Shown here piece by piece: positions 7,196 through 14,811 of a DNA stretch of 32,396 nt; position 1 is the first letter of the stretch; each line of letters opens with the position of its first letter. The stretch is taken from the NCBI GenBank assembly GCA_910586645.1, contig CAJUIS010000026.1, positions 1 through 32,396 on the forward strand. Reading direction: 5' to 3'. Origin of the DNA: an uncultured Lachnospiraceae bacterium. Lineage in GTDB: Bacteria; Bacillota; Clostridia; Lachnospirales; Lachnospiraceae. The translations under genes were made by a program, and so were the position numbers. The notes under the pieces were generated by a model. It saw only the letters and a list, made by a program, of their open reading frames with translations. It was not told the origin of the DNA and did no database searches.

Positions 7196-8755
7196 TTACC
7201 CCACCGTCTTTATGATCAAAAGCTTCTCCCCCGGTTTTACAAACATTCCGTTCAGATGGTTTGTCTCTATCAGGTTTTCAATCGTCGTATGGTTTTCTTT
7301 GGCAATTCCAAACAGCCGGTCTCCTTCCCGGACAATATATCCGACAATTCCCGGACTCTGCTGCAAAGCGGCAAGATCCAGTTCCGCTTCTTCGATTTCT
7401 GTAATCATCTGCCGCTCCTGCTGTTCAAAAGCCAGAAGATTTAAACTGATAACCGCCTTCACATCAATCGTACGGCTGTCGGAAAGCGTTGTCGTCACCT
7501 GATCGATTCCTCCGTCCAGATGAATGTTCACTTCCCCTTCCGTCCCCGGCATCTCAATTGTCTGGGAAAACGGCAGGAATGCACGCGCAGAACTGATCGG
7601 CATGGATTCATCATTTGTCATGTAAAGAATCGTGACGGTTAAAATCCCTTCTGCCAGCACGCCTTCTTCCGTGACCGTTGTCTGCTCGATCACAAGCCTC
7701 TCCTCATTGACGCAAATCTGCAGAATATCCTCCTGTGTTTCATCCAGCTCTATTTTTTCCGCAATGCGGCACTTTGCGTCATTTTTCATCAGAAGTTTTT
7801 CAAAATACGCCTTTTCAAATTTCGGCGTTACCTGCCTGTTAAGCGCATAAATATCTGAAATCATTTCCACCTGATCTTCTTTCCAGAGGCAAATCGATAA
7901 ATTCACGACCAGTTCCAGCAGGATATTCCTTTCTTCCCCGTCCTCATCCGAAGAAATCTCCAGATTTGACTGTGCCAGGCTGGCCGATACCCGGTAAATC
8001 AGAGATTCTTCACAGGTATTGCATTCCGCGCTTCCTTTCACCGGAACTGTTGTTTCAAACCACTGCAGCCTGTCATCATCTTCCGTGCCGGAATAAAGCA
8101 CATAAATCAAAGCTTCTCCCGACACTTCAATTTCCCCGTTTCTCATATGGCTGTTTATGCCGCGAAGCTCTACGCTGCTCCAGAGAATTTCATCCATATT
8201 CGGCTTATTGGAGGACAGAACAATCTCCTTACGGATTCTAAGCGTGTCTTTTTTATCTGTAACCAGCTCCAAAACATCCATCTTTTCCGTTTCAAGCTCG
8301 CATCCTCCCTTTTCCCTCACTCCGGTTAAAACCGAGGCTTCTTCCGGCTTCTCCACCGATGCGTGAAATTCCACCAGAGAACGAATGCTAAGTTTTCTTG
8401 AATTGATTACGCTGACAGAGATATCTTCAATCCGCCCGTCCATTTTCACCGGATCCAGCTCTTCGGCCCCGTCAATGACAAGGCTTTCCTGAAACATGAT
8501 TTCCCCTCTTAAACTGTTTATCTTTTTTCCGTCCAAATCAGTGCGGTATAAAATATCGAAGATTAGAATTCCCTTGAACCATACATGCCCGTTATTTACA
8601 TGTATTTCATCAAAGTGTATCTCTCCCTTCTCCCTGATTACTTTTGTCAAGTCCGGCTTAAAATCCGGCAGATTATAATCATCATCCAGCGTAACCTGGC
8701 TGAATGCCCGGCCAATTTCCTTATTCTTGTGCAAAATCTGTCTTTCTAATTCCAC
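7196..8755 (-). CDS. sipL: SPOCS/DUF3794 and LysM protein, SipL-like spore morphogenesis factor
   Basis: A 519-residue soluble protein. Residues 1-440 contain repeated SPOCS (DUF3794) units, marked by the opening VTLDDDYNLPDFKPDLTKVI and repeated patterns such as VWFKGILIFDILYRTD and VLAEGILTVTILYMTNDES. A C-terminal LysM domain covers about 472-517 (GYIVREGDRLFGIAKEN ... VKPGEKLLII). This architecture and length match SipL of Clostridioides difficile, whose LysM domain binds the coat ATPase SpoIVA and anchors the spore coat at the forespore (established knowledge for that species). The start is GTG with GGAGGA seven bases upstream, and the N-terminal sequence agrees with the family. Translation is probably constrained by the hairpin that contains its SD. 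Being sporulation-specific here is inferred from homology. Confidence 0.85.
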   Translation of the reverse strand: MELERQILHKNKEIGRAFSQVTLDDDYNLPDFKPDLTKVIREKGEIHFDEIHVNNGHVWFKGILIFDILYRTDLDGKKINSLRGEIMFQESLVIDGAEELDPVKMDGRIEDISVSVINSRKLSIRSLVEFHASVEKPEEASVLTGVREKGGCELETEKMDVLELVTDKKDTLRIRKEIVLSSNKPNMDEILWSSVELRGINSHMRNGEIEVSGEALIYVLYSGTEDDDRLQWFETTVPVKGSAECNTCEESLIYRVSASLAQSNLEISSDEDGEERNILLELVVNLSICLWKEDQVEMISDIYALNRQVTPKFEKAYFEKLLMKNDAKCRIAEKIELDETQEDILQICVNEERLVIEQTTVTEEGVLAEGILTVTILYMTNDESMPISSARAFLPFSQTIEMPGTEGEVNIHLDGGIDQVTTTLSDSRTIDVKAVISLNLLAFEQQERQMITEIEEAELDLAALQQSPGIVGYIVREGDRLFGIAKENHTTIENLIETNHLNGMFVKPGEKLLIIKTVG

Positions 8756-8803
8756 AAAAAAATCCTCCGTTCTGAATTTGTACTATCTTATTCAGAACGG
8801 AGG
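8756..8803 (-). terminator. veg terminator whose stem contains the sipL ribosome binding site
   Basis: A perfect 14-bp inverted repeat (8764-8777 and 8790-8803, 12-nt loop) is followed on the minus strand by one A and seven Ts. It is a textbook terminator for veg, which ends 14 bases upstream. The 3' arm contains GGAGGA, the sipL SD, and the T7 run is the exact spacer before the sipL GTG at 8755. Read-through RNA would therefore hide the SD. Confidence 0.9.
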
Positions 8804-8816
8804 AAAAGTATTCCTT

Positions 8817-9062
8817 TTATTGACAAAGTTTCATTCGTATCTCTCTTGTAATAATATCGGTATAGCTAAATGATAATAACTGTGGCGGATTCCCCGTAGT
8901 CGCATCTTCTACCAAAATCGTAAATACGCTGGGGTATGCATTCTGTATCACGCCCTGCTGAATATCTATTTTGTTCCTTCCGCGATCAAGCTGAATCATT
9001 ACTTTGCTTCCACACTGTTGGTGTACTGATGCACGTACCTTATTGATATCTTCCTGCTGCAT
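8817..9062 (-). CDS. veg: Veg family protein (DUF1021)
   Basis: An 81-residue protein matching the Veg family in length and pattern: an N-terminal DINKVRASV helix, a basic RGRNKIDIQQGVI strand, the signature AYPSVFTILVED, and SFSYTDIITREIRM at the end. In Bacillus subtilis Veg is expressed from one of the strongest vegetative promoters and has been linked to biofilm regulation and spore outgrowth; its biochemical role is not settled. The ATG at 9062 has GGGAGGAAAAAG before it. A consensus sigma-A promoter lies about 60 bases upstream. The gene sits between a secreted esterase gene and sipL, all on the minus strand. Confidence 0.92.
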   Translation of the reverse strand: MQQEDINKVRASVHQQCGSKVMIQLDRGRNKIDIQQGVIQNAYPSVFTILVEDATTGNPPQLLSFSYTDIITREIRMKLCQ

Positions 9063-9123
9063 TCTTTTTCCTCCCTTTCTGTGGCTGCTGTCGCATGGGT
9101 TGTCTGGTTAATAAAACCATTTT

Positions 9124-9152
9124 AGTATAGCACAGTGTTAAACAATTGTCAA
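9124..9152 (-). promoter_or_regulatory. Consensus sigma-A promoter of veg
   Basis: On the minus strand a perfect TTGACA (9147-9152) is followed after 17 bp by TATACT (9124-9129). This is the closest match to consensus in the window and fits the very strong veg promoter known from Bacillus. It lies about 30 bases beyond the stop of the esterase gene. Confidence 0.92.
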
Positions 9153-9180
9153 AGAATTTTCATATTCTTTACATTCTCCC

Positions 9181-12100
9181 CTATATTTTTTTGATTGCAG
9201 CAGTTTTTCTCTGTCCTTTTTTCTTTAAGGTATTCTGGTACGTTTTATATTTGGCCTTCGGAACCCTGATTACCAACTTTGCGGAAGTGCCTTTCAGCAT
9301 ATTTTTTCCTGCTTTTTTTAAAGATATGCTTCGGATTGTAATTTTTTTCAGCTTTTTACACTGGAAAAATGCCTTTTCTCCGATTGTTTTTAATTTCCTG
9401 CCTTTTAACTCCACTGTCGTCAGCTTCGAACATCCCGAAAACGCCCCGGCTCCGATACTCTCCACATTTTCACCAATGACTGCAGATGAAGCCGTTTTAA
9501 TTCCCTGAAACGCCCCCTTGGCAACCGATATGATTTTATAAGAATCCCCGCCAAGCGTCACTTTGCCGTTCACCTTAATTTTAGCCGGATTTTTTTTGCC
9601 GGCTGTGCCGACAACCTCCGCAGTCTTTTTCGAACAGCTAAGCGCCTTGTACCGGTAACCTCCGCTCTCATAAATTTTGCCCTGTTCAATTTTATCTGCA
9701 GCGTTCGAATTATTTTGCTGCCCATCTCCTTTCGGCGTCTCATTTCCTGAACCGGGATCCTTCTTTTCCGCTTCGGCAATTTCATCTTTCAGCTTTTTCT
9801 CTTCTTCCAAAAGCTTTCCAAGAAGGTTTTTGATTGTATCTGTGTCCGTATTCTCGTCATAAGCCTTTGCCGCATTGTATGCTTCCAGAAAACGATTCCA
9901 GCTCTTTAAAGAAGTATAGTTCGGATACGCCTTCTGATACGTCTGCTCTGCCGCCAAAATTGCACTGTCCAGTTTTTTCGCCTCTTCCCCTCTGATTCTG
10001 TCTGCTTCGGCCTTTTCTTCCGTTAATTTGACTTCCTGCGCCTGCAGCTCTCCAAGGAGTCTGTTCAGTGTCTGGATATCTGCATCCGCATCCACAGACT
10101 TCGCAGCGTTGTATGCTTCCTGATAAGCGTCCCAGCTCTCCAGCATATCATACCGCCCAGAAGGCGCCTGATACGTTTCTTCCGATAAACGGACTGCATC
10201 AGCCAGGCGTTCCGCCGCCTTAATTCTCTCTTCTTCCAATGCCAGTTCAAGGCCCGCTCTCGCAACCCTTAATCTCGTCAGCGCCTCATCCAGCTCTTCT
10301 ACCGCCAGGTCTTCCATATCTTCATACAAAAGACGTATGTCTTTGAGCGCCGCTTTATAAGCAGCAAGCGCAGCGGCCGGATAACGCGCTTCTTCCTCTT
10401 TTGGAATTTCCGCTTCTAGAAGACCGTCCGTCAATTCTTTTCTCTCTTCTTCCGTCGCAGTATCTGAAGCGCCTTTTGTCAGGCTCGCGGAAAATTCTAT
10501 TTCTTTGCCAGTTACGGCGTCCTTTCCTGTCACTCTGGCCTCATATGTCTTCGATGCATCCAGACCGTCCAGCGCAATGGTTTTATTTTCTGCATATTCC
10601 GCTGTTTTTGCTGTGCTTCTTCCGTCTGCTGCAAACGAAAGCGTTACGCTTCGTAATCCGTTTGTATATCCGGACAACGCGTTCATGGAGAAAGACGCGC
10701 GGCCGGCTCTCTGAATCACAGGAGCCGTAATCCCAGACGTGCCTGTCCATTCATTTAACGCATACCGGTAATCCGCAAGTTCCGAAACAGGATCATACAA
10801 ACCAAGTTCTTTTATAATCTGTTGGAACATAGCGATATTTCCCCTTCCGTTTGGATGCACGCCGTCGTTTACCAGCCAGCCGTATCCGGAAGTTGTAAGA
10901 TTGTCATTTCTCACCGTATCCCGGTAATTCTCCCATTCCTGATGATGATCCACAACCGCAATGTTTAATCCCGGAATGTCTGCCCGCATTTCTTCCGCTA
11001 TCTCATAAATTGCCGCAAATTTCTCCTTGTAACCCTCATGCGGCGTCAAAGTCTGTCCAACCATGGGGCAGGGAACTCGAAGCACGACGCTTGCGTCCTT
11101 ATTTGTCTCGTGAACTTTCCCAATCAGCTCTTTATAACGCTCTTTATACTGTTCTACCGTAATGCCATGAAGATTTGCGCTCGCTTCCCCCGTCACCGTA
11201 TTCTCTCCGCGATTGGAAGAATCATTCGTCCCAAGCATAATCATAACGACGTCCGGACGGTACCGCATCAGACGCGGTTCAATCTGATCCAGGGTTGTGG
11301 CAATCGTCGCATTTGTCACGCCCGTATTCAAAACGACGTCATCCGTCCGGCCAAGTTCATCAAGATATTTCGCAAAAAGCTGCGGGACATTATCATACCC
11401 TTCCGTCACAACCCCATGCGTAATGCTGTCTCCCATAAACAAATATGTCACAGGCGCCTCCCGCTCTAAAAGCCCTCTTATTTTTTCGTTCACGGCAGTG
11501 TTTTTGTCTTCGTATTTTTCTGAAACGCCTTTCGCGCCTTCTATTACTGTAATACGGACGGGGCAGTAAGATTCCCAAACTTCTCCTCGGCTTATGTCGT
11601 ACACATTCAGCCTGTACGTCTCCCCCTTTTTCAGCCCGTCAATTGTAAAATCCGATTCTCCAGCAAGAACAGGCGACGTAATTTCCCCTCCGGACGTATC
11701 CGTCAGCGTATACGCAAGCCTTACTTCATTTCCGCTCACAGACTGCTCATCCACGCTTACCGCAATGCCATCCTCTTTTCCGATCACTTCTTTTACTTTT
11801 GCAAAAGCTCCCGTTTCTTCCTTTTTCGCCACAGTATAAGCCCCGTCTGAAAGCTGGCTGAACGAATAATTCGTCCTTGTGCCTCCCACAGCGTCTGTAA
11901 GCTTATTTCCTACCGCCTGATGTCCGGCAGGCGTCAGGCTCCCGTCCTCATTCAGGTAATCTTCCGACAATCCGCTCAAATCAACGACTTTAACTCCTTT
12001 TTCCGCCATCTGCCGGATGACTTCCGTATAGCGTGCAGTCTCTTCACGATCCGATGCGTTTACGGAAGGGTACGGCGTCAGGAGAACTGCAAGTTTTTCA

Positions 12101-13287
12101 TCCTCTTTCAGCCTGTCCAAAACCTTTCTCAGATTCTCCCGAAACTCTTCTATCCCTTCCTGCCCTTTCTGATAATCTGAAGCTCCTATCATAATCCCGA
12201 CCGCTTTTGTGCCGTATGGGGCAATTCTCGTATCGTACTCTTCTAAAACCCCGGCAATATCCTGCCCGCGTTTTGACGTATTGAAAACAAAGCGCCCTCT
12301 TTGTACAAAACTTCCGCTTTCGCGCATCAGACTTTCAAACAGGCCGACCCAGTTTCTTGTTGTTCTGCTTGCGGAAAAATCCGCAACGCCTTCCGTCCCT
12401 CCTGTAAACAGCCATGTTTTACAGGTGTTCGGCGTCCACATTTCAGCAAAAACATCTTTGTCCCCGGCGGTAATGTCTTTCAGCTCCTCTGCACTGTATG
12501 CCCGGTTGATTACAGTCAGAAAATCAATCGCGCCGTTTAAATTATCTCTGGCTCCTCCTCCTATACTTTGTGTAAAACCACCTCCAATCCAAAATTTATC
12601 AAACTCTTCCGCAACCTGATTAAGTCCTGGTTTCCATTTTGTTCCCCAGTCAAATCCGGCGCATCCGTCTTCTCCCCCGTCAATGACAACATGGCAATTA
12701 ACATTCCCGGAAAATCCAAGACTGGGCAGAAAGCTTATGGCAACCGTATGGTACTGCCCATTTGCAAGGCCCGAACCAAAATTTCCTTTTAAAGCCGACG
12801 CGTCACTCCCGGTATTCGGCGTATTGCAGCTCACAAACCGAAGCTGGCCTCCAACAATCGACAAAAGCAGGCTTTTCCCATCATTTTGAAGTCCCGCTCC
12901 TATGCCAAACAAGACTCCGTCTCCCGTCGTCTTAAAACGGAACAGAATCGTATGGTCGTCCTCCCCTGTCCTTATATTATGAAACACTTCCATGTACCGT
13001 CTTCCATCTGTGTCTGCAGAATAATCCAGCCAGGAATCAGATGAACCTGTAAATTCATTTTCAAACACAAGATCAAACCCCAACGCGTCACTCTCATAAC
13101 TGAAAGCCGCTTCGCTGCGTACAGATTCTACCGTAACCGCCTGGTCTTTCCCCGCTCTCCTGACTTCAGACTCCTGCGCCGCTTTTACATCCTCTGTCCC
13201 CTGAGGTACAGGCAAACCCGATACAAGCATACCAAGAGCCAGTCCAAACGCCGCCAATTTTTTCCACAATAATCTCCTAAAATACAT
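9181..13287 (-). CDS. Secreted multidomain SGNH esterase with LamG-like, FIVAR-like and BspA LRR regions
   Basis: A 1368-residue secreted protein. Residues 1-38 are a signal peptide (KKLAAFGLALGMLVSGLPVP, likely cleaved near VKAA). Residues 60-275 look like a LamG/concanavalin-type sugar-binding domain (VLFGIGAGLQNDGKSLLLSI, FWIGGG, NGAIDFLTVINRAYSAEEL). Residues 285-465 form a first SGNH fold that lacks key residues: FTGGTEG in place of GDS, GASD in place of GTND, and DGSL in place of DxxH. Residues 612-830 are an intact SGNH hydrolase: FMGDSIT (Ser621), MLGTND (Asn688) and DGVHPN (Asp808, His811). Residues 945-1170 hold helical FIVAR-like repeats (AILAAEQTYQ, SWNRFLEAYNAAK), and 1205-1368 BspA-type leucine-rich repeats. 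No LPXTG is present. Predicted to deacylate a host or dietary glycan. The ATG at 13287 is used; a TTG is adjacent. Confidence 0.85.
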   Translation of the reverse strand: MYFRRLLWKKLAAFGLALGMLVSGLPVPQGTEDVKAAQESEVRRAGKDQAVTVESVRSEAAFSYESDALGFDLVFENEFTGSSDSWLDYSADTDGRRYMEVFHNIRTGEDDHTILFRFKTTGDGVLFGIGAGLQNDGKSLLLSIVGGQLRFVSCNTPNTGSDASALKGNFGSGLANGQYHTVAISFLPSLGFSGNVNCHVVIDGGEDGCAGFDWGTKWKPGLNQVAEEFDKFWIGGGFTQSIGGGARDNLNGAIDFLTVINRAYSAEELKDITAGDKDVFAEMWTPNTCKTWLFTGGTEGVADFSASRTTRNWVGLFESLMRESGSFVQRGRFVFNTSKRGQDIAGVLEEYDTRIAPYGTKAVGIMIGASDYQKGQEGIEEFRENLRKVLDRLKEDEKLAVLLTPYPSVNASDREETARYTEVIRQMAEKGVKVVDLSGLSEDYLNEDGSLTPAGHQAVGNKLTDAVGGTRTNYSFSQLSDGAYTVAKKEETGAFAKVKEVIGKEDGIAVSVDEQSVSGNEVRLAYTLTDTSGGEITSPVLAGESDFTIDGLKKGETYRLNVYDISRGEVWESYCPVRITVIEGAKGVSEKYEDKNTAVNEKIRGLLEREAPVTYLFMGDSITHGVVTEGYDNVPQLFAKYLDELGRTDDVVLNTGVTNATIATTLDQIEPRLMRYRPDVVMIMLGTNDSSNRGENTVTGEASANLHGITVEQYKERYKELIGKVHETNKDASVVLRVPCPMVGQTLTPHEGYKEKFAAIYEIAEEMRADIPGLNIAVVDHHQEWENYRDTVRNDNLTTSGYGWLVNDGVHPNGRGNIAMFQQIIKELGLYDPVSELADYRYALNEWTGTSGITAPVIQRAGRASFSMNALSGYTNGLRSVTLSFAADGRSTAKTAEYAENKTIALDGLDASKTYEARVTGKDAVTGKEIEFSASLTKGASDTATEEERKELTDGLLEAEIPKEEEARYPAAALAAYKAALKDIRLLYEDMEDLAVEELDEALTRLRVARAGLELALEEERIKAAERLADAVRLSEETYQAPSGRYDMLESWDAYQEAYNAAKSVDADADIQTLNRLLGELQAQEVKLTEEKAEADRIRGEEAKKLDSAILAAEQTYQKAYPNYTSLKSWNRFLEAYNAAKAYDENTDTDTIKNLLGKLLEEEKKLKDEIAEAEKKDPGSGNETPKGDGQQNNSNAADKIEQGKIYESGGYRYKALSCSKKTAEVVGTAGKKNPAKIKVNGKVTLGGDSYKIISVAKGAFQGIKTASSAVIGENVESIGAGAFSGCSKLTTVELKGRKLKTIGEKAFFQCKKLKKITIRSISLKKAGKNMLKGTSAKLVIRVPKAKYKTYQNTLKKKGQRKTAAIKKI

Positions 13288-13395
13288 CAAACCCCTTCTT
13301 TCCGAATCACATAATCTTTGTATTCTTCATTACTTTAACATATTCGCCAAAAAATCACTACTTTTTTGAGAAAAATTGTGCATTTTTCCATTCAT

Positions 13396-13476
13396 AAAAA
13401 ACTGGCGGACGAAACAAATGCACAGGAATCTTCATAATGCCATTGAAAAAACATTCCTGTCCCTCATTGTTCCGCC
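13396..13476 (-). terminator. Long imperfect terminator hairpin of the PrcB-like gene
   Basis: GGCGGA (13404-13409) pairs with TCCGCC (13471-13476). Inside lie further pairing segments, AACAAATG with CATTGTT and ACAGGAAT with ATTCCTGT. On the minus strand the stem is followed by CCAG and six Ts. It starts 12 bases after the PrcB-like stop codon and separates that gene from the esterase gene. Confidence 0.7.
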
Positions 13477-13487
13477 CGCCCGGCCTG

Positions 13488-13937
13488 TTATTTAAATATC
13501 ACGTTTCTGTCCGGATTCTGTGTCCGAATAACCAGATATGGGTAACTTGGCGCCGCATTTTTTGTTTCATCCTTTGACGGCCCAATCAGATTTGTGTCAA
13601 AAACAACCGCATTCTGCGTCAGATAAAAATCCAGTATTTGTATACTGTAGCCGCCCGTCTCCTGCTCCCCGTATCCTCTGACCACATATAAATAACTGTC
13701 GCCCTCATACGTCAGCTTAAAATCAGCGGCTTTTTTCTCCTCAATTTTTGTTTTAAGCTCCTCCGGCAAATCCCCCTCTTCTATTATCTCATAATCCAAA
13801 TCGCTGACTTTGCTGCCGTCGGTTTTCTCAATTCCGCAGCCTCCAAATATAACCAGTATGGCAAGGAAGCCAATCGCAAGCCCATAAAAGAGCAGCCGGC
13901 ACCCCATCCCGTTTTCCCTGTACAAATTGTCCTTCAT
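13488..13937 (-). CDS. PrcB-like C-terminal domain lipoprotein
   Basis: A 149-residue protein. Residues 13-36 form a hydrophobic segment ending in VIFGGCGIEK, which resembles a lipobox with Cys34, so it may be a lipoprotein or a single-pass membrane protein. The rest carries the PrcB C-terminal pattern: DSYLYVVRGYGEQETGGYSI followed by a YLTQNAVVFDTNLIGPSK stretch and PSYPYLVIRT at the end. PrcB was named as part of a protease complex in spirochaetes; in Firmicutes these small proteins have no proven role. An SD (AAAGCGGG) lies just before the ATG at 13937. It is transcribed divergently from plsC and followed by its own terminator, so it is likely monocistronic. Confidence 0.68.
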   Translation of the reverse strand: MKDNLYRENGMGCRLLFYGLAIGFLAILVIFGGCGIEKTDGSKVSDLDYEIIEEGDLPEELKTKIEEKKAADFKLTYEGDSYLYVVRGYGEQETGGYSIQILDFYLTQNAVVFDTNLIGPSKDETKNAAPSYPYLVIRTQNPDRNVIFK

Positions 13938-13981
13938 TTTTACCCGCTTTCATTTTTTTACAGTTTATTCGTAAAATGCGC

Positions 13982-14010
13982 TTGTAATTCCATCTTGCAG
14001 TTAGTATAAT
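13982..14010 (+). promoter_or_regulatory. Sigma-A promoter of plsC
   Basis: TTGTAA (13982-13987) and a perfect TATAAT (14005-14010) are separated by 17 bp. The expected start of transcription is near 14017, only about 12 bases before the first ATG of plsC, so the mRNA leader would be very short. Confidence 0.78.
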
Positions 14011-14028
14011 AGTCCCATACTTTTGAAA

Positions 14029-14811
14029 ATGAAAGGATTTATCAGTAAAACTATGATCAGACTTGTTTTGGTTGCCGTATTTCTTATTTTATTTTTAATT
14101 TTAAGCATTCCCGTCCTTCTGATTTCCTGGCTGATCGGAAAAAGACACCCCGGAGCCGTCGACCTTTTGCTCCTCCGCAATGTACAGCTTGCATTCAAAG
14201 CCATTCTTTTGTTAAGCGGCACACATCTTACCGTAATTGGGGAAGAAAACGTCCCGACGGATACCGCCGTCCTTTATGTAGGCAACCACCGCAGCTTTTT
14301 TGACATCGTCATTACATATGCCAGATGTCCGCGGCTGACCGGATACGTCGCAAAAGATTCCATAAAGAACGTCCCTCTTCTTTCTTCCTGGATGACGCGC
14401 CTGCATTGCCTGTTTCTCAACCGGGACGACATCAAAGAAGGATTAAAGACCATTCTGACCGGAATTGAACAGATTAAACAGGGCATTTCCATGTGTATTT
14501 TCCCGGAAGGGACACGCGGAACCGGAGCGGACGAACTTGATATGCCCCCTTTCAAAGAAGGCAGTTTAAAAATGGCCGAAAAAACCGGCTGCCCCATTAT
14601 TCCAATGGCGCTCACCGGAACGGCGGACATCTGGGAAAACCACTTCCCCTGGATTCATTCCGCCCATGTGACTTTGCAGTACGGCGAACCGATTTATCCA
14701 AAGGAGCTTTCCAAAGAAGAGAAGAAACGCCTGGGCAATTACACCCAGAGAAAGATTTTAGATATGCTCAGACAACAGTTAAAGCTTCCACAATCTCAGG
14801 AAACTGCATAA
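14029..14811 (+). CDS. plsC: 1-acylglycerol-3-phosphate O-acyltransferase (PlsC family)
   Basis: A membrane-bound acyltransferase of about 260 residues that makes phosphatidic acid from lysophosphatidic acid in phospholipid synthesis. Residues 8-35 are strongly hydrophobic. The family signatures are present: NHRSFFD (HX4D catalytic motif, near residue 87), the LNRDD region, and IFPEGTRG (acceptor phosphate binding). The start is uncertain: the ATG at 14029 has no SD and follows a promoter by about a dozen bases, and the ATG at 14053 has AAAGGA 15 bases upstream, which is too far. The 3' end overlaps the convergent murF gene by 44 bases. Assignment of the family is firm. Confidence 0.9.
   Translation: MKGFISKTMIRLVLVAVFLILFLILSIPVLLISWLIGKRHPGAVDLLLLRNVQLAFKAILLLSGTHLTVIGEENVPTDTAVLYVGNHRSFFDIVITYARCPRLTGYVAKDSIKNVPLLSSWMTRLHCLFLNRDDIKEGLKTILTGIEQIKQGISMCIFPEGTRGTGADELDMPPFKEGSLKMAEKTGCPIIPMALTGTADIWENHFPWIHSAHVTLQYGEPIYPKELSKEEKKRLGNYTQRKILDMLRQQLKLPQSQETA

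Noticed and set aside
8764..8803. Sigma-E promoter for sipL inside the hairpin loop
   Set aside because: AGTACAAA matches the -10 only in part and no -35 lies at 13-16 bases upstream.
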